This document shows positions 53,313-64,000 of a stretch of 64,000 nt of DNA, in pieces. Below the pieces are notes generated by a model that was given only the letters and a program-made list of their open reading frames with translations, ran no database searches and had not been told where the DNA came from. A program made the translations under genes and the position numbers. The stretch is from NCBI GenBank assembly GCA_913062845.1, contig CAJXVZ010000002.1:46703-110702 (forward strand). Reading direction: 5' to 3'. How positions within the stretch are numbered: position 1 is the stretch's first letter; every line of letters starts with the position of its first letter. This stretch comes from an uncultured Psychroflexus sp. (lineage in GTDB: Bacteria; Bacteroidota; Bacteroidia; Flavobacteriales; Flavobacteriaceae).

Positions 53313-54314
53313 TCAATTTAATTTATGAGGAATGAATGGATAATCTTTTTGTTCGTAAACAGAATCATACATGATATTCAATTCAGGGAAATCAGATTCT
53401 TCGGCAAATTTTTCACATTCTTTTACCCTGTCTTTAACACGCTTATCCATTTCTTTTATATCATCTTCAGTCCCATATCCTTTATCTAATATGGTACTTT
53501 TTACATGAGTGATTGGATCTATTTTTTGATATTCCTCTACTTCTTCTTTAGTTCTGTATTTTTGAGCATCACTCATGGAATGACCTCTGTATCTGTAAGT
53601 CTTAAGATCTAAAAACGTTGGACCTTCACCTGAACGCGCTCTGTTTATGGCCTCATCAAGGGCCTCAGCAACCTTTTCAGGCTTCATGGCATCAACAGGA
53701 CCACATGGCATTTCATAACCAAGACCAAGCTTCCATATATCATCATGGTTAGCGGTTCTTTTAACAGAAGTTCCCATGGCATAACCATTATTCTCAACGC
53801 AAAATACAACAGGCAACTTCATATTCATGGCCATATTGAATGTTTCATGCAAAGAACCCTGTCTTGCTGCCCCATCTCCTAAGAAAGTCAATACAACGCC
53901 GCCTTTATTAAAATATTTTTCTGCAAAGGCTAACCCGGCGCCAAGAGGAATTTGTCCACCAACAATACCATGACCCCCATAAAAACCGTGTTCAGGGGAA
54001 AAAATATGCATTGAGCCACCTAAGCCCTGAGAAGTACCTGTACCTTTACCATACAGCTCAGCCATAACTCGTTTAGGATCTTCTCCCATACCAATAGGCT
54101 GAACGTGATTACGGTAAGCTGTAATCATTTTATCCTTATCAGCATCCATAACATGCAGTGCACCCGCCAAAATAGCCTCCTGACCATTGTACAGATGTAA
54201 AAACCCTCTTACTTTCTGCTGAATATAAACCTGAGCTAATTTATCTTCAAACTTTCTCCAAAACAGCATCTCTTCATACCAGTTCAGATAAGTTTTTTTG
54301 GTTATTTTTTTCAT
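53313..54314 (-). CDS. pdhA: Pyruvate dehydrogenase E1 component, alpha subunit
   Basis: The 333-residue subunit binds thiamine diphosphate through FLGDGAARQGSLHETFNMA to VENNGYAMGT (about residues 146-180), the expected GDG-(x)-N motif. YRGHSMSDAQKYRTKEEV (about 240) carries the phosphorylation-loop region typical of E1 alpha. It is the first gene of a pdhA-pdhC pair; the beta subunit is at 44119. The two parts must be expressed in step without sharing a transcript. Confidence 0.95.
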   Translation of the reverse strand: MKKITKKTYLNWYEEMLFWRKFEDKLAQVYIQQKVRGFLHLYNGQEAILAGALHVMDADKDKMITAYRNHVQPIGMGEDPKRVMAELYGKGTGTSQGLGGSMHIFSPEHGFYGGHGIVGGQIPLGAGLAFAEKYFNKGGVVLTFLGDGAARQGSLHETFNMAMNMKLPVVFCVENNGYAMGTSVKRTANHDDIWKLGLGYEMPCGPVDAMKPEKVAEALDEAINRARSGEGPTFLDLKTYRYRGHSMSDAQKYRTKEEVEEYQKIDPITHVKSTILDKGYGTEDDIKEMDKRVKDRVKECEKFAEESDFPELNIMYDSVYEQKDYPFIPHKLN

Positions 54315-54528
54315 AAGCTTTTATAATCTTGTTCAAAAACAGAAATACAAAAATAGAATAATAAATAGGAAATGAAAACACTTTATACTTATTTAAACTT
54401 TTGCTATAGCGGTCTTCTAAAAGCAAAGAATTCAATTACCCTGAGTCATTTAAAAAGTCTTATTAAATAGCTTTAAAAAGAAGGTCAGATTAAATTTTTT
54501 GTAGATTTTTGTTGAAAATTTTGAAGTT

Positions 54529-55251
54529 TTGAGAATTATTCCGGCTATAGATATAATTGAGGGAAAGTGTGTTAGATTGACAAAAGGGCAATATGATACT
54601 AAGAAAGTATACAATGAAAACCCGCTTGAAGTTGCAAAACTTTTTGAGGATCATGGAATTCAACATCTGCATCTCGTTGATTTAGACGGTGCCAAATCAA
54701 AACATATCGTTAATTATAAGATTTTGGAAAGTATTGCCTCCAAAACGGATTTAAAAATAGATTTTGGTGGCGGACTCAAATCGGATGAGGATCTGAAAAT
54801 TGCTTTTGAGTCAGGCGCTCAACAGATCACAGGTGGAAGTATCGCAGTTAAGGAGCCATCGGTCTTTGAATCCTGGCTTAAGCATTATGGCAAAGATAAG
54901 ATCATACTTGGAGCAGACTTCAACAATGAAAAAATTGCTTTAAGCGGATGGCAGGAAAGCAGTGATTTGAAGGTCTTGCCATTTATCCGGGACTATTTTG
55001 AAAAAGGTGTTAATTACGTGATTTGCACAGATATATCAAAAGATGGTATGCTTGAAGGGCCAGCCACTGAACTGTATGAATCTATTTTAAAGCAAAATCC
55101 GAATTTGAATCTTATTGCTTCAGGCGGTGTATCATCTATTGAGGATTTAAGAGAATTGCAGAGTACTGGCTGTGAAGGTGCCATTCTTGGGAAAGCCATC
55201 TATGAGCATAGGATAGATTTGAAAGATTTAAGTGTGTTTATGGGGTTATAA
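54529..55251 (+). CDS. hisA: HisA, ProFAR isomerase (TTG start)
   Basis: The 240-residue TIM-barrel enzyme isomerises ProFAR to PRFAR in histidine synthesis. It begins [20 protein letters not shown], with the catalytic Asp in PAIDI and a second set [15 protein letters not shown] (about 163-177) with the other. The initiator is TTG at 54529; an in-frame stop (54502) lies ahead without any ATG or GTG between, so TTG is the only start that keeps the conserved N-terminus. The hisGDCBH genes usually upstream are absent here; pdhA lies divergently in their place. Confidence 0.93.
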   Translation: MRIIPAIDIIEGKCVRLTKGQYDTKKVYNENPLEVAKLFEDHGIQHLHLVDLDGAKSKHIVNYKILESIASKTDLKIDFGGGLKSDEDLKIAFESGAQQITGGSIAVKEPSVFESWLKHYGKDKIILGADFNNEKIALSGWQESSDLKVLPFIRDYFEKGVNYVICTDISKDGMLEGPATELYESILKQNPNLNLIASGGVSSIEDLRELQSTGCEGAILGKAIYEHRIDLKDLSVFMGL

Positions 55252-55357
55252 GTTTATTGTTAAACTAAAATGACTTGGTGTACTTTACGAAAAACTTGGC
55301 GACCTTTGTGGTTAAAAACAATGTTCCATTTCTAAACTCCTAAACATCTAAACTAAA

Positions 55358-56113
55358 ATGTTGACTAAACGCATTATCCCTTGTCTCGACATCAAAGATG
55401 GAAGAACCGTTAAAGGTGTAAACTTTATAGGCCTACGAGATGCGGGCGATCCGGTGGAATTGGCAGAAATTTATGCCAACGAAGGCGCTGACGAGCTTGT
55501 ATTTCTGGACATTACCGCCACGCATGAAAAGCGAAAGACCCTTGTCGATCTGGTAAAACATGTTGGTGAGAAAGTGAACATTCCATTTACCGTCGGTGGC
55601 GGCGTCTCCAGCGTTGAAGATGTAAGAGCCATTTTAAAAGCCGGCGCGGATAAAGTGGCTATCAACTCTGCGGCTGTAAAGCGCCCGGAATTGATTAACG
55701 AATTATCACTTGCATTTGGCAATCAATGTATTGTTGTGGCTATTGATGCTAAAGAAATAGATGATAGTTGGAAAGTGCATTTGGTTGGTGGAAAAGAACC
55801 AACAGACATCGACTTATTTGAATGGGCAATAGAAGCACAGCAAAGAGGTGCCGGTGAAATTTTATTTACGTCCATGAACCATGACGGTACTAAAAACGGT
55901 TTTGCCAACGATACTCTACTTCAACTTCACAAATTGCTTAATATACCGGTGATTGCTTCAGGAGGTGCAGGTAACATAAAGCATTTTGCTGATACATTTA
56001 ATTTCGGGAAAGCTGATGCGGCTTTGGCAGCAAGTATTTTCCATTTTAAAGAAATCTCAATCCCGGATCTAAAACTAGAACTAAAACAACAAAATATACC
56101 TGTAAGGTTATGA
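55358..56113 (+). CDS. hisF: HisF, imidazole glycerol phosphate synthase cyclase
   Basis: The 251-residue barrel protein starts [19 protein letters not shown] with catalytic Asp11 and has the second Asp in [12 protein letters not shown] (about residue 170-181). It cyclises PRFAR with ammonia from HisH to give imidazole glycerol phosphate and AICAR. HisH is not in the window. The gene overlaps hisIE by 4 bp (ATGA). The 106 bp between hisA and hisF contain no obvious signal. Confidence 0.96.
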   Translation: MLTKRIIPCLDIKDGRTVKGVNFIGLRDAGDPVELAEIYANEGADELVFLDITATHEKRKTLVDLVKHVGEKVNIPFTVGGGVSSVEDVRAILKAGADKVAINSAAVKRPELINELSLAFGNQCIVVAIDAKEIDDSWKVHLVGGKEPTDIDLFEWAIEAQQRGAGEILFTSMNHDGTKNGFANDTLLQLHKLLNIPVIASGGAGNIKHFADTFNFGKADAALAASIFHFKEISIPDLKLELKQQNIPVRL

Positions 56114-56712
56114 ACATAAATTTTGACAAGAATCCAGACCATCTGGTACCGGCCATTATTCAAGACGCTGAAACACGTCGGGTTTTGATGTTAGGTTATC
56201 AAAATAAAGAAGCATTTGAAAGGTCTTTAACCTTAAAAAAGGTTACATTTTTTAGCAGAAGCAAGCAGCGCTTATGGACAAAAGGTGAAGAAAGCGGCCA
56301 TTTTCTTGAGCTTATAGACTACAAAATAGACTGTGATCAGGATACAATCCTTTACTATGTAAAACCACATGGACCTACCTGTCATAAAGGCGACGACACA
56401 TGCTGGGAAGAGAAAAATGAAACACACTTTGGATTTCTATCACTGCTTGAAAACACCATTGAAGATCGAAAAAACAACAGCTCTTCAGAAACATCCTATG
56501 TGGCATCTCTGTTTGAAAAGGGTATTAATAAAATTGCTCAAAAAGTTGGTGAGGAAGCTGTTGAAACCGTTATTGAAGCCAAAGATGATGACGATGACTT
56601 ATTTTTAAATGAAAGTGCAGACTTGTTATTTCATTATCTGATTTTATTAAAAGCTAAAGGTTTTCAGTTGAATGATGTAGTTGAAGTGCTGAAAAAAAGG
56701 GACAAGAAATAG
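56110..56712 (+). CDS. hisIE: HisIE, bifunctional cyclohydrolase/pyrophosphatase
   Basis: The 200-residue fusion has an N-terminal PRA-CH domain with [20 protein letters not shown] and the zinc ligands Cys and His in it (about residues 76-95). A C-terminal PRA-PH helical domain begins near residue 110 with [20 protein letters not shown] and [14 protein letters not shown]. It carries out steps two and three of histidine synthesis. It is coupled to hisF by the 4-bp overlap and ends the three-gene unit hisA-hisF-hisIE. Confidence 0.95.
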   Translation: MNINFDKNPDHLVPAIIQDAETRRVLMLGYQNKEAFERSLTLKKVTFFSRSKQRLWTKGEESGHFLELIDYKIDCDQDTILYYVKPHGPTCHKGDDTCWEEKNETHFGFLSLLENTIEDRKNNSSSETSYVASLFEKGINKIAQKVGEEAVETVIEAKDDDDDLFLNESADLLFHYLILLKAKGFQLNDVVEVLKKRDKK

Positions 56713-57013
56713 GGTTGATCCGAGGCTTAGGAATAAGTGAGTGTTTTTTATAACTATGCTCAAACTATTTTACACCCTTTACTTCAATAGAACTCAGCAC
56801 GAGTGCCTGTCAGCATTTCCACTTCGATTAGACTCAGTGCACCGCCTTGAGGGAAAACTTATAATGACGTCTCAAATAGCAAAGCATTATCGTTTCCTCC
56901 CTCGCGGGAGGACTAAGGAGGGTGTTAAACAGCTCATAAGACAAGGATTAAGAAGGGTTTCTAATCTCATATTCCTATTTTTACTATATTTGATTAGAAA
57001 TTGATAATTGGCT
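56713..57013. other. Intergenic region with decayed repeat, no gene
   Basis: The 300 bp between hisIE and the Uma2 gene contain an 87-codon frame (56741-57004) without family features or signal. Part of it resembles intergenic repeat sequence: CTCCCTCGCGGGAGG near 56898-56912 is a perfect short hairpin. I call no gene here. Confidence 0.5.
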
Positions 57014-57616
57014 ATGAAACCCGAGATTACAGATATAAATCAATTAGATTTAAATAAAACATATACTTACGCAGATTATCTCACCTGGAAATTTAGTGAA
57101 AGAGTAGAGCTCATAAAGGGTTGGGTGTATAAAATGAGTCCTGCGCCAAGAAGGATTCACCAAAAAGTAGAAAGTAATCTTCATATAGAAATAGGAAGCT
57201 TTTTTAAGAATAGTAAATGTGATGTTTACGAATCTCCATTTGATGTTCGTTTAATTAAAAATAAAGGCCAATCTGATCATGAAATAGAAACTGTCGTTCA
57301 GCCTGATATATGTGTGATTTGTGATTTAGACAAACTTGATGACAAAGGATGTGTTGGCGCACCGGATTTAATTATTGAAATTCTTTCACCATCAACAATC
57401 AAAAAAGATTACACCGAAAAATTTAATCTTTATGAAGAAAATGGCGTCAAAGAATATTGGATAGCAAACCCTGAGGGCAGGTCTCTACAAATTTTTTATT
57501 TGAATAATGGTAAATATGAAGAACTGGAAACTTATGAAGAAAAGGAAGATACTATTACCTCAAAACTATTTCCGGATTTAAAAATCAAGATGGTTGATGT
57601 ATTTGAATACTCTTGA
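57014..57616 (+). CDS. Uma2-family PD-(D/E)XK protein
   Basis: The 200-residue form starts at the ATG at 57014; the TTG two codons earlier is less likely. It has the Uma2/DUF820 restriction-endonuclease-like core: ERVELIKGWVYKMSPAPRR (about residues 28-46), VVQPDICVICDLDKL (about 92-106), GAPDLIIEILSPST (about 115-128) with the Asp...Glu-x-Leu of the PD-(D/E)XK site, and YEENGVKEYWIANPEG. The family is abundant in cyanobacteria and Bacteroidetes; its function is undetermined. It is a single gene with decayed repeat DNA upstream, so it may have been acquired. Confidence 0.85.
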   Translation: MKPEITDINQLDLNKTYTYADYLTWKFSERVELIKGWVYKMSPAPRRIHQKVESNLHIEIGSFFKNSKCDVYESPFDVRLIKNKGQSDHEIETVVQPDICVICDLDKLDDKGCVGAPDLIIEILSPSTIKKDYTEKFNLYEENGVKEYWIANPEGRSLQIFYLNNGKYEELETYEEKEDTITSKLFPDLKIKMVDVFEYS

Positions 57617-57671
57617 ATTTCATTAATTATTCTAGGATTTTCAAATAATCATCCTCTTTTATTAATTTTAA

Positions 57672-58451
57672 ATGCAACCCAAACGTTTTTATTATCTCAT
57701 TTCTTTGCAATATCTTGGCTTTAGATTCCACGGCTGGCAACTGCAACCAGATGTACCAACAGTTGAACTTATGGTAAGAAAAACATTAAGATTCATCTTG
57801 CCAGATGCCAAAACCAAAGTCCTCGCCTGTGGCAGAACAGATGCAAAAGTCTCTGCAAATCAAACTTTCATTGAGTTATTTTCTGATGTAGAGCTACCTA
57901 ATCATGAAGTTTTTATAGGAACTTTCAATTATAATTTACCATCAGACATCAAAGCTTTAGAGATTAAGGAAGTTGATGAAAAATTTAATATTATACAGGA
58001 TTCTAAAACTAAGAACTACCATTATTATTTTGCTTTTGGAGAAAAAATGAATCCGCTTGCAGCTTCACTCATAAGTTTTATTCATGGTGAATTAGATCTG
58101 GACTTAATGCAAAAAGCCGCCCATGTATATGCCGGCAAAAGAGATTACTACTCTTATACCTTTAGACCTAAAGCAAAAACTGATACAAATGCTGAAGTTA
58201 TCTCTTGTAAAATTGAAGAAAATAATGAGCTTAAAGCAAATTTTTTTCCGGAAAAAAGCTATGTTTTAAAGATCACCGGTAAGGGTTTTAAGAGAAACCA
58301 AATCAGACTTTTAATGGGAATATTAATTGATTTGGGCAGGCACAAGTACGACTTTGATTTTTTCCTTGACACTCTGGACGGATCTAAAAAAATAAAGCTG
58401 GAACATATTGCTCCAGCTTCAGGTCTTATACTTCAAAATGTTGAATTTTAA
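57672..58451 (+). CDS. TruA-family pseudouridine synthase, divergent motif
   Basis: The 259-residue protein matches the TruA fold: YLISLQYLGFRFHGWQLQPD at the N-terminus, then the catalytic loop VLACGRTDAKVSANQT (about residues 52-67) and FKRNQIRLLMGILIDLGRHK near the C-terminus. The usual loop is GRTDAGVHA; here Gly-Val-His is replaced by Lys-Val-Ser, while the catalytic Asp stays. So it is probably a paralogue with a changed substrate, not the tRNA 38-40 enzyme. Its stop overlaps that of the convergent ompH gene, and its last 50 bp carry that gene's terminator. Confidence 0.78.
   Translation: MQPKRFYYLISLQYLGFRFHGWQLQPDVPTVELMVRKTLRFILPDAKTKVLACGRTDAKVSANQTFIELFSDVELPNHEVFIGTFNYNLPSDIKALEIKEVDEKFNIIQDSKTKNYHYYFAFGEKMNPLAASLISFIHGELDLDLMQKAAHVYAGKRDYYSYTFRPKAKTDTNAEVISCKIEENNELKANFFPEKSYVLKITGKGFKRNQIRLLMGILIDLGRHKYDFDFFLDTLDGSKKIKLEHIAPASGLILQNVEF
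58386..58419 (-). terminator. ompH terminator inside the TruA-like coding region
   Basis: On the minus strand AAGCTGGA/TCCAGCTT arms are followed by TATTTTTTT, about 30-60 bp after the ompH stop. The same bases code for the C-terminus of the convergent gene. Confidence 0.7.
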
Positions 58452-58966
58452 TTTTGCGCAGTTTCCTCTTCAACTGATATCCCAAGATTTTTCATGACTT
58501 TTATTGTTATGTCAAAATCCGGATCGATATAAATTAAAGCGTTATTTTCATTGAAGACATGAGTAAACCCTTCTGCTTTTACAATCTTTTCCACTTCTGC
58601 TCCGATTTTGTTATATAATGGTCTTAAAAGCTCATCCTGTCTAACTTGCAGAAGCTTGGATGAATTTGTTCTAAGCTTTTGAAGGTCCTCTTCAAGCTTA
58701 AGAATATCTTTTTGTTTTAATTGTTTAAGAGCATCAGTGTAGGTTGCCTCCTTTTCAGAATAATCTTTGACTTTAGCCTGATATTCATCAAGTTTTTCTT
58801 TGAAGCTATGATCAAGTGTTTTGCCGTAAGTTTCCAGTTTTTTTTGTACTTCTTTAAACTCAGGCATTTTGGATACGATGTAATCTGTATTAATAGTACC
58901 AACCTTAGACTGAGCTGATACAATAGCTGTAAATAAAAATGCTACGATTAAAAGTTGTTTCTTCAT
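58448..58966 (-). CDS. OmpH/Skp-family periplasmic chaperone
   Basis: The 172-residue protein has a signal peptide ending TAIVSAQ, then SKVGTINTDYIVSKMPEFKE and a long charged coiled coil (about residues 35-120) with QAKVKDYSEKEATY and KDILKLEEDLQKLR, ending in the compact beta part (FTHVFNENNALIYIDPDFDI). This is the OmpH/Skp layout: a trimeric, tentacle-like chaperone that carries outer-membrane proteins. It is single here; the bam genes are elsewhere. A -7 element lies 29 bp upstream. Confidence 0.88.
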   Translation of the reverse strand: MKKQLLIVAFLFTAIVSAQSKVGTINTDYIVSKMPEFKEVQKKLETYGKTLDHSFKEKLDEYQAKVKDYSEKEATYTDALKQLKQKDILKLEEDLQKLRTNSSKLLQVRQDELLRPLYNKIGAEVEKIVKAEGFTHVFNENNALIYIDPDFDITIKVMKNLGISVEEETAQN

Positions 58967-58994
58967 AAAATTTGAATTTTGTGCAAATAAAAAA

Positions 58995-59002
58995 CAAATT
59001 TA
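58995..59002 (-). promoter_or_regulatory. -7 element of ompH
   Basis: TAAATTTG on the minus strand fits TAnnTTTG, 29 bp before the ompH start. Confidence 0.5.
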
Positions 59003-59040
59003 CAGCTTATACCTTATTTTAGTAATTTTTTTAAAATTAG

Positions 59041-61610
<2,570 letters not shown>

Positions 61611-61613
61611 AAC

Positions 61614-61639
61614 AAAAAAGCCTCCCACTTGGAAAGCTT
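61614..61639 (-). terminator. Terminator of tRNA-Asp, possibly bidirectional
   Basis: AAGCCTCCC/GGAAAGCTT arms pair with wobbles and are followed on the minus strand by a T run. It lies about 136 bp after tRNA-Asp, an unusually long tail, and four bases after the convergent TetR stop. Confidence 0.55.
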
Positions 61640-61774
61640 CTCTTCGGTTTTACAAACCTGACACTCTAAAAGTGCCTCAACACAACTTCTTTTCGGTTTC
61701 TGCTCAAAGATGAAAATTCAATTTTCAAAACCGAACTTGAACGAAGCCCGATTACTGAGCGGACCCTAAATAAG

Positions 61775-61848
61775 CGGTCTGGACGAGACTCGAACTCGCG
61801 ACCCCCTGCGTGACAGGCAGGTATTCTAACCAACTGAACTACCAGACC
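61775..61848 (-). tRNA. tRNA-Asp (GTC)
   Basis: The 74-nt minus-strand cloverleaf has acceptor arms GGTCTGG/CCAGACC, an anticodon stem CCTGC/GCAGG with loop CTGTCAC (anticodon GTC) and the T-loop TTCGAGT. CCA is not encoded. Confidence 0.95.
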
Positions 61849-61860
61849 AATTAGCGGATG

Positions 61861-61890
61861 CAAATATAAGCTGAATTTTAAATTGGGCAA
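61861..61890 (-). promoter_or_regulatory. tRNA-Asp promoter
   Basis: TTG (61888-61890) and TATATTTG (61861-61868) are exactly 19 bp apart on the minus strand, followed by GCATCCGCT as at the tRNA-Ser promoter. The -7 element is 12 bp before the tRNA. Confidence 0.8.
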
Positions 61891-61909
61891 ATAAAAATAT
61901 AAATATTAT

Positions 61910-62827
61910 TCAAAAATTTTGCTTTTCGAGTAGGTAGGAGGTGATAATTTTTTCGAAGCCATTATTAATATCTGCATTCACGTATTTTATTTTGTACTGC
62001 CTACACTTATTTATGAGCTCATTTTTATACCCCATAACAGCTTCTTTGTATTCATCCCTAACTAATTCCGGATATAGATCAATTTTTTGCTGAGTTTCAA
62101 CATCGAAAAATCTTCTGGGTAAATCAGAAAACTCAAAATTAATTTCCTTATTGAAATCGGTGGTATGAAACAAGATGACTTGATGCTTATTGTACTTCAA
62201 ATATCTTAAGGCTTCGAATATCTTTTCATTCTTTAAATCGTTTTGAAACATATCTGAGAACAAAAAGACCAAGGACCGCCGTTTAAGGTTTTCAGCGATA
62301 TAGTGTAAATTAGTTTGCGTATCTGTAGATTTAATATCTTTTTTATTTAAAAAATGCTCCTGTAGTTGATTGGTGATAATTTGCAAATGATTATAGCTTG
62401 ATTTTTCAGTTATACTAAAATCAATTTTATCCGAAAACAAGGATATACCAAAAGCATCATTTTGTTTTAAAAGTATATTAATCAGGGATAGCACCGCCAG
62501 CGAAGAAAAAGTGTATTTGCTCATTTGATCTACATCGAAATGACTTACGCTTGGAAAGTGCATAGATGACGAACAATCTAAGATGAAATGACATCTTAGA
62601 TTGGTTTCATCCTCATATTTTTTTACATAAAGTTTGTCTGTTTTAGCGTATAGTTTCCAGTCTATGAACTTAACACTATCACCTTTATTATACAATCTGT
62701 GCTCATCAAATTCTGCTGAATATCCATGAAAGGGACTTTTATGAATACCTGACATAAATCCCTCAACAATTTGATTTGCTAAAATGTTGAGCTTAGAAAA
62801 ATTAAATTTAGAGCTATCTAAATTCAA
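61910..62827 (-). CDS. DUF58 protein
   Basis: The 305-residue protein has the DUF58 core: HKSPFHGYSAEFDEHRLYNK (about residues 25-44), GDSVKFIDWKLYAKTDKLYV and then a von Willebrand A-like region with a MIDAS-like HFILDCSSSMHFP (about 86-98) and LVFLFSDMF. DUF58 proteins usually work with a MoxR ATPase and VWA membrane proteins in the oxidative-stress or envelope-stress aerotolerance operon; none is adjacent here. It follows trxA by 2 bp, a pairing seen in flavobacteria. Confidence 0.85.
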   Translation of the reverse strand: MNLDSSKFNFSKLNILANQIVEGFMSGIHKSPFHGYSAEFDEHRLYNKGDSVKFIDWKLYAKTDKLYVKKYEDETNLRCHFILDCSSSMHFPSVSHFDVDQMSKYTFSSLAVLSLINILLKQNDAFGISLFSDKIDFSITEKSSYNHLQIITNQLQEHFLNKKDIKSTDTQTNLHYIAENLKRRSLVFLFSDMFQNDLKNEKIFEALRYLKYNKHQVILFHTTDFNKEINFEFSDLPRRFFDVETQQKIDLYPELVRDEYKEAVMGYKNELINKCRQYKIKYVNADINNGFEKIITSYLLEKQNF

Positions 62828-62829
62828 TG

Positions 62830-63147
62830 TTATAACAGGCTATCTAAAACAGAAGTATAATCGTCTTTTGGAGCGACACCGACCTTTCTTTCTACCATTT
62901 CTCCATCTTTAAAAAAGAGTATTGTCGGTATATTTCTAACGCCGTATTTTGCAGCGAACTCTTGATTGGAGTCTACGTCCAATTTCGCAACCACTGCTTT
63001 ACCATCGTAGTCGTTACTTATTTCCTCAATAACCGGTCCAACCATTCTGCACGGTCCACACCATTCAGCCCAGAAATCAACAAGGACTGGTTTATCACTA
63101 TTTAATACCTTTTCTTCGAAATTTGCATCTGTTATCTCTAATGCCAT
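62830..63147 (-). CDS. trxA: Thioredoxin
   Basis: The 105-residue protein has the full thioredoxin plan: DKPVLVDFWAEWCGPCRMVG with the active-site Cys pair (about residues 31-34), AKLDVDSNQEFAAKYGVRNI, and the cis-Pro segment RNIPTILFFKDGE. It reduces cytoplasmic disulphides. It is the first gene of a trxA-DUF58 pair and has a -7 element 20 bp upstream. Confidence 0.96.
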   Translation of the reverse strand: MALEITDANFEEKVLNSDKPVLVDFWAEWCGPCRMVGPVIEEISNDYDGKAVVAKLDVDSNQEFAAKYGVRNIPTILFFKDGEMVERKVGVAPKDDYTSVLDSLL

Positions 63148-63166
63148 AATTTAATATTTTAATTAG

Positions 63167-63174
63167 CAAAATTA
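63167..63174 (-). promoter_or_regulatory. -7 element of trxA
   Basis: TAATTTTG on the minus strand fits TAnnTTTG, 20 bp before the trxA start. Confidence 0.5.
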
Positions 63175-63369
63175 ATATAAGCTATTAAAAGAATAAAATG
63201 TATTAACAAAATAGAAAGCATAAAACTTACTTATTTACTAGAAAAAATAGGACAAATAGCTTATTAAGTAATACTTCTGGTGTTGTAATACTTGACATAA
63301 ACTTATCAAACAAAATAGCTTTAAAACACTTCTGATCCTAAATATCAAATAGATAATATACAATAAAAA

Positions 63370-63402
63370 AAAACACTTATCAATTATGATAAGTGCTTTT
63401 AT
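63370..63402 (-). terminator. rRNA operon terminator
   Basis: CACTTATCA/TGATAAGTG arms make a 9-bp stem followed by a long T run on the minus strand, just after the 5S gene. Confidence 0.9.
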
Positions 63403-63410
63403 ATTTAAAG

Positions 63411-63516
63411 AAGGCGACGACCTACTCTCCCACGGATTGCAGTACCATCGGCGCTAATGGGCTTAACTTCTCTGTTCGGAAAGGGAAGAGGTGAGCCCCA
63501 TTGCTATAGTCACCTT
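63411..63516 (-). rRNA. rrf: 5S ribosomal RNA
   Basis: The minus strand holds a 5S sequence of about 106-110 nt, with the conserved segments GGTGAGCTCACC-like stem region, CCGAACAGAGAAGTTAAGCC and CCATTAGCGCCGATGGTACT. It lies about 120 bp downstream of the 23S 3' end, the usual order. Confidence 0.93.
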
Positions 63517-63637
63517 AAGTTTTTACATCCATTTGTTTGGATGTCCTCAAACAAGTATTCTTGTTAAAGGGATTCTATTGCCATAGAACACTAATAAGTT
63601 AACATATTGTACAGATAAAAAAACTTGACGGTATTAA

Positions 63638-64000
<363 letters not shown>

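Noticed and set aside
56741..57004. 87-codon frame between hisIE and the Uma2 gene
   Set aside because: It contains a repeat hairpin and ends in low-complexity Leu/Ile; there is no family similarity I can see.
61640..61774. Small RNA between tRNA-Asp and its terminator
   Set aside because: Short TTCGGTTT repeats are present, but there is no conserved fold or separate promoter to support it.

Overview
The window is a chromosomal segment of a low-GC marine-type Flavobacteriaceae (Bacteroidetes). The evidence is the TTG-N19-TAnnTTTG promoters at tRNA genes, the weak Shine-Dalgarno context, the families present (head GIN/DUF2807, DUF5686, DUF4199, DUF2795, DUF6705-like, bifunctional nuclease, K+-type membrane pyrophosphatase, ProS type 3) and the many 'NAQ'-ending signal peptides and lipoproteins. 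The genus cannot be fixed from the sequence alone. Most of the window is core genome, with one clearly accessory island and a few small insertions.

Layout. 0.3-4.7 kb (minus): an Omp85-type barrel protein, a FadL-like porin and a Gly/Trp-repeat lipoprotein. 4.8-8.7 kb (plus): proS, tRNA-Glu, rpsT, pckA. 8.8-10.3 kb (minus): a PAP2 phosphatase, tRNA-Pro and tRNA-Ser, with a duplicated tRNA-Pro 3' end. 10.5-15.8 kb (plus): scoA and scoB, interrupted by a four-helix-bundle gene bracketed by a perfect 16-nt inverted repeat, then hemJ, an NtrY-like histidine kinase, an enoyl-CoA hydratase and a retropepsin-like protease. 15.8-17.0 kb: a methionine/kynurenine-type aminotransferase.

17.0-23.1 kb is the accessory island. 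Two lipoprotein genes share an identical ~490-bp 5' module: an 8-bp tandem array, a leader hairpin, the lipoprotein signal and about 76 codons. They also share a nearly identical 86-bp Cys-rich linker, but end in different domains, an M23 peptidase and a JAB/JAMM-like domain. They are followed by four small exported proteins from two alternating families. This looks like a modular effector/partner cassette array and is the best candidate for a new system.

23.1-32.7 kb: glycosyltransferase, M23 lipoprotein peptidase, DUF433/DUF5615 toxin-antitoxin pair, head GIN protein, thioredoxin, DUF4199 protein, secA, a ~0.9-kb repeat-bearing gap and a DUF2795 gene. 33.0-40.0 kb (plus): purH, then the elongasome operon mreB-mreC-mreD-mrdA-rodA. 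40.0-44.0 kb (minus): nucleoside transporter, bifunctional nuclease, etfA, etfB. 44.1-51.3 kb (plus): pdhB, DUF5686 protein, ppa, hppA and a frameshifted lipoprotein gene. 51.3-54.3 kb (minus): small membrane protein, pdhC, pdhA. 54.5-58.5 kb (plus): hisA-hisF-hisIE, a Uma2 nuclease and a TruA-family protein. 58.4-63.1 kb: ompH/skp, ligA, a TetR regulator, tRNA-Asp, a DUF58 protein and trxA. 63.4 kb to the end (minus): 5S rRNA and the 3' part of 23S rRNA.

The core functions are cell elongation and envelope assembly, acyl-CoA/ketone-body and pyruvate metabolism (scoAB, enoyl-CoA hydratase, etfAB, pdhABC, pckA), histidine and purine synthesis, and protein export. No CRISPR array, prophage, transposase or replication origin was found.
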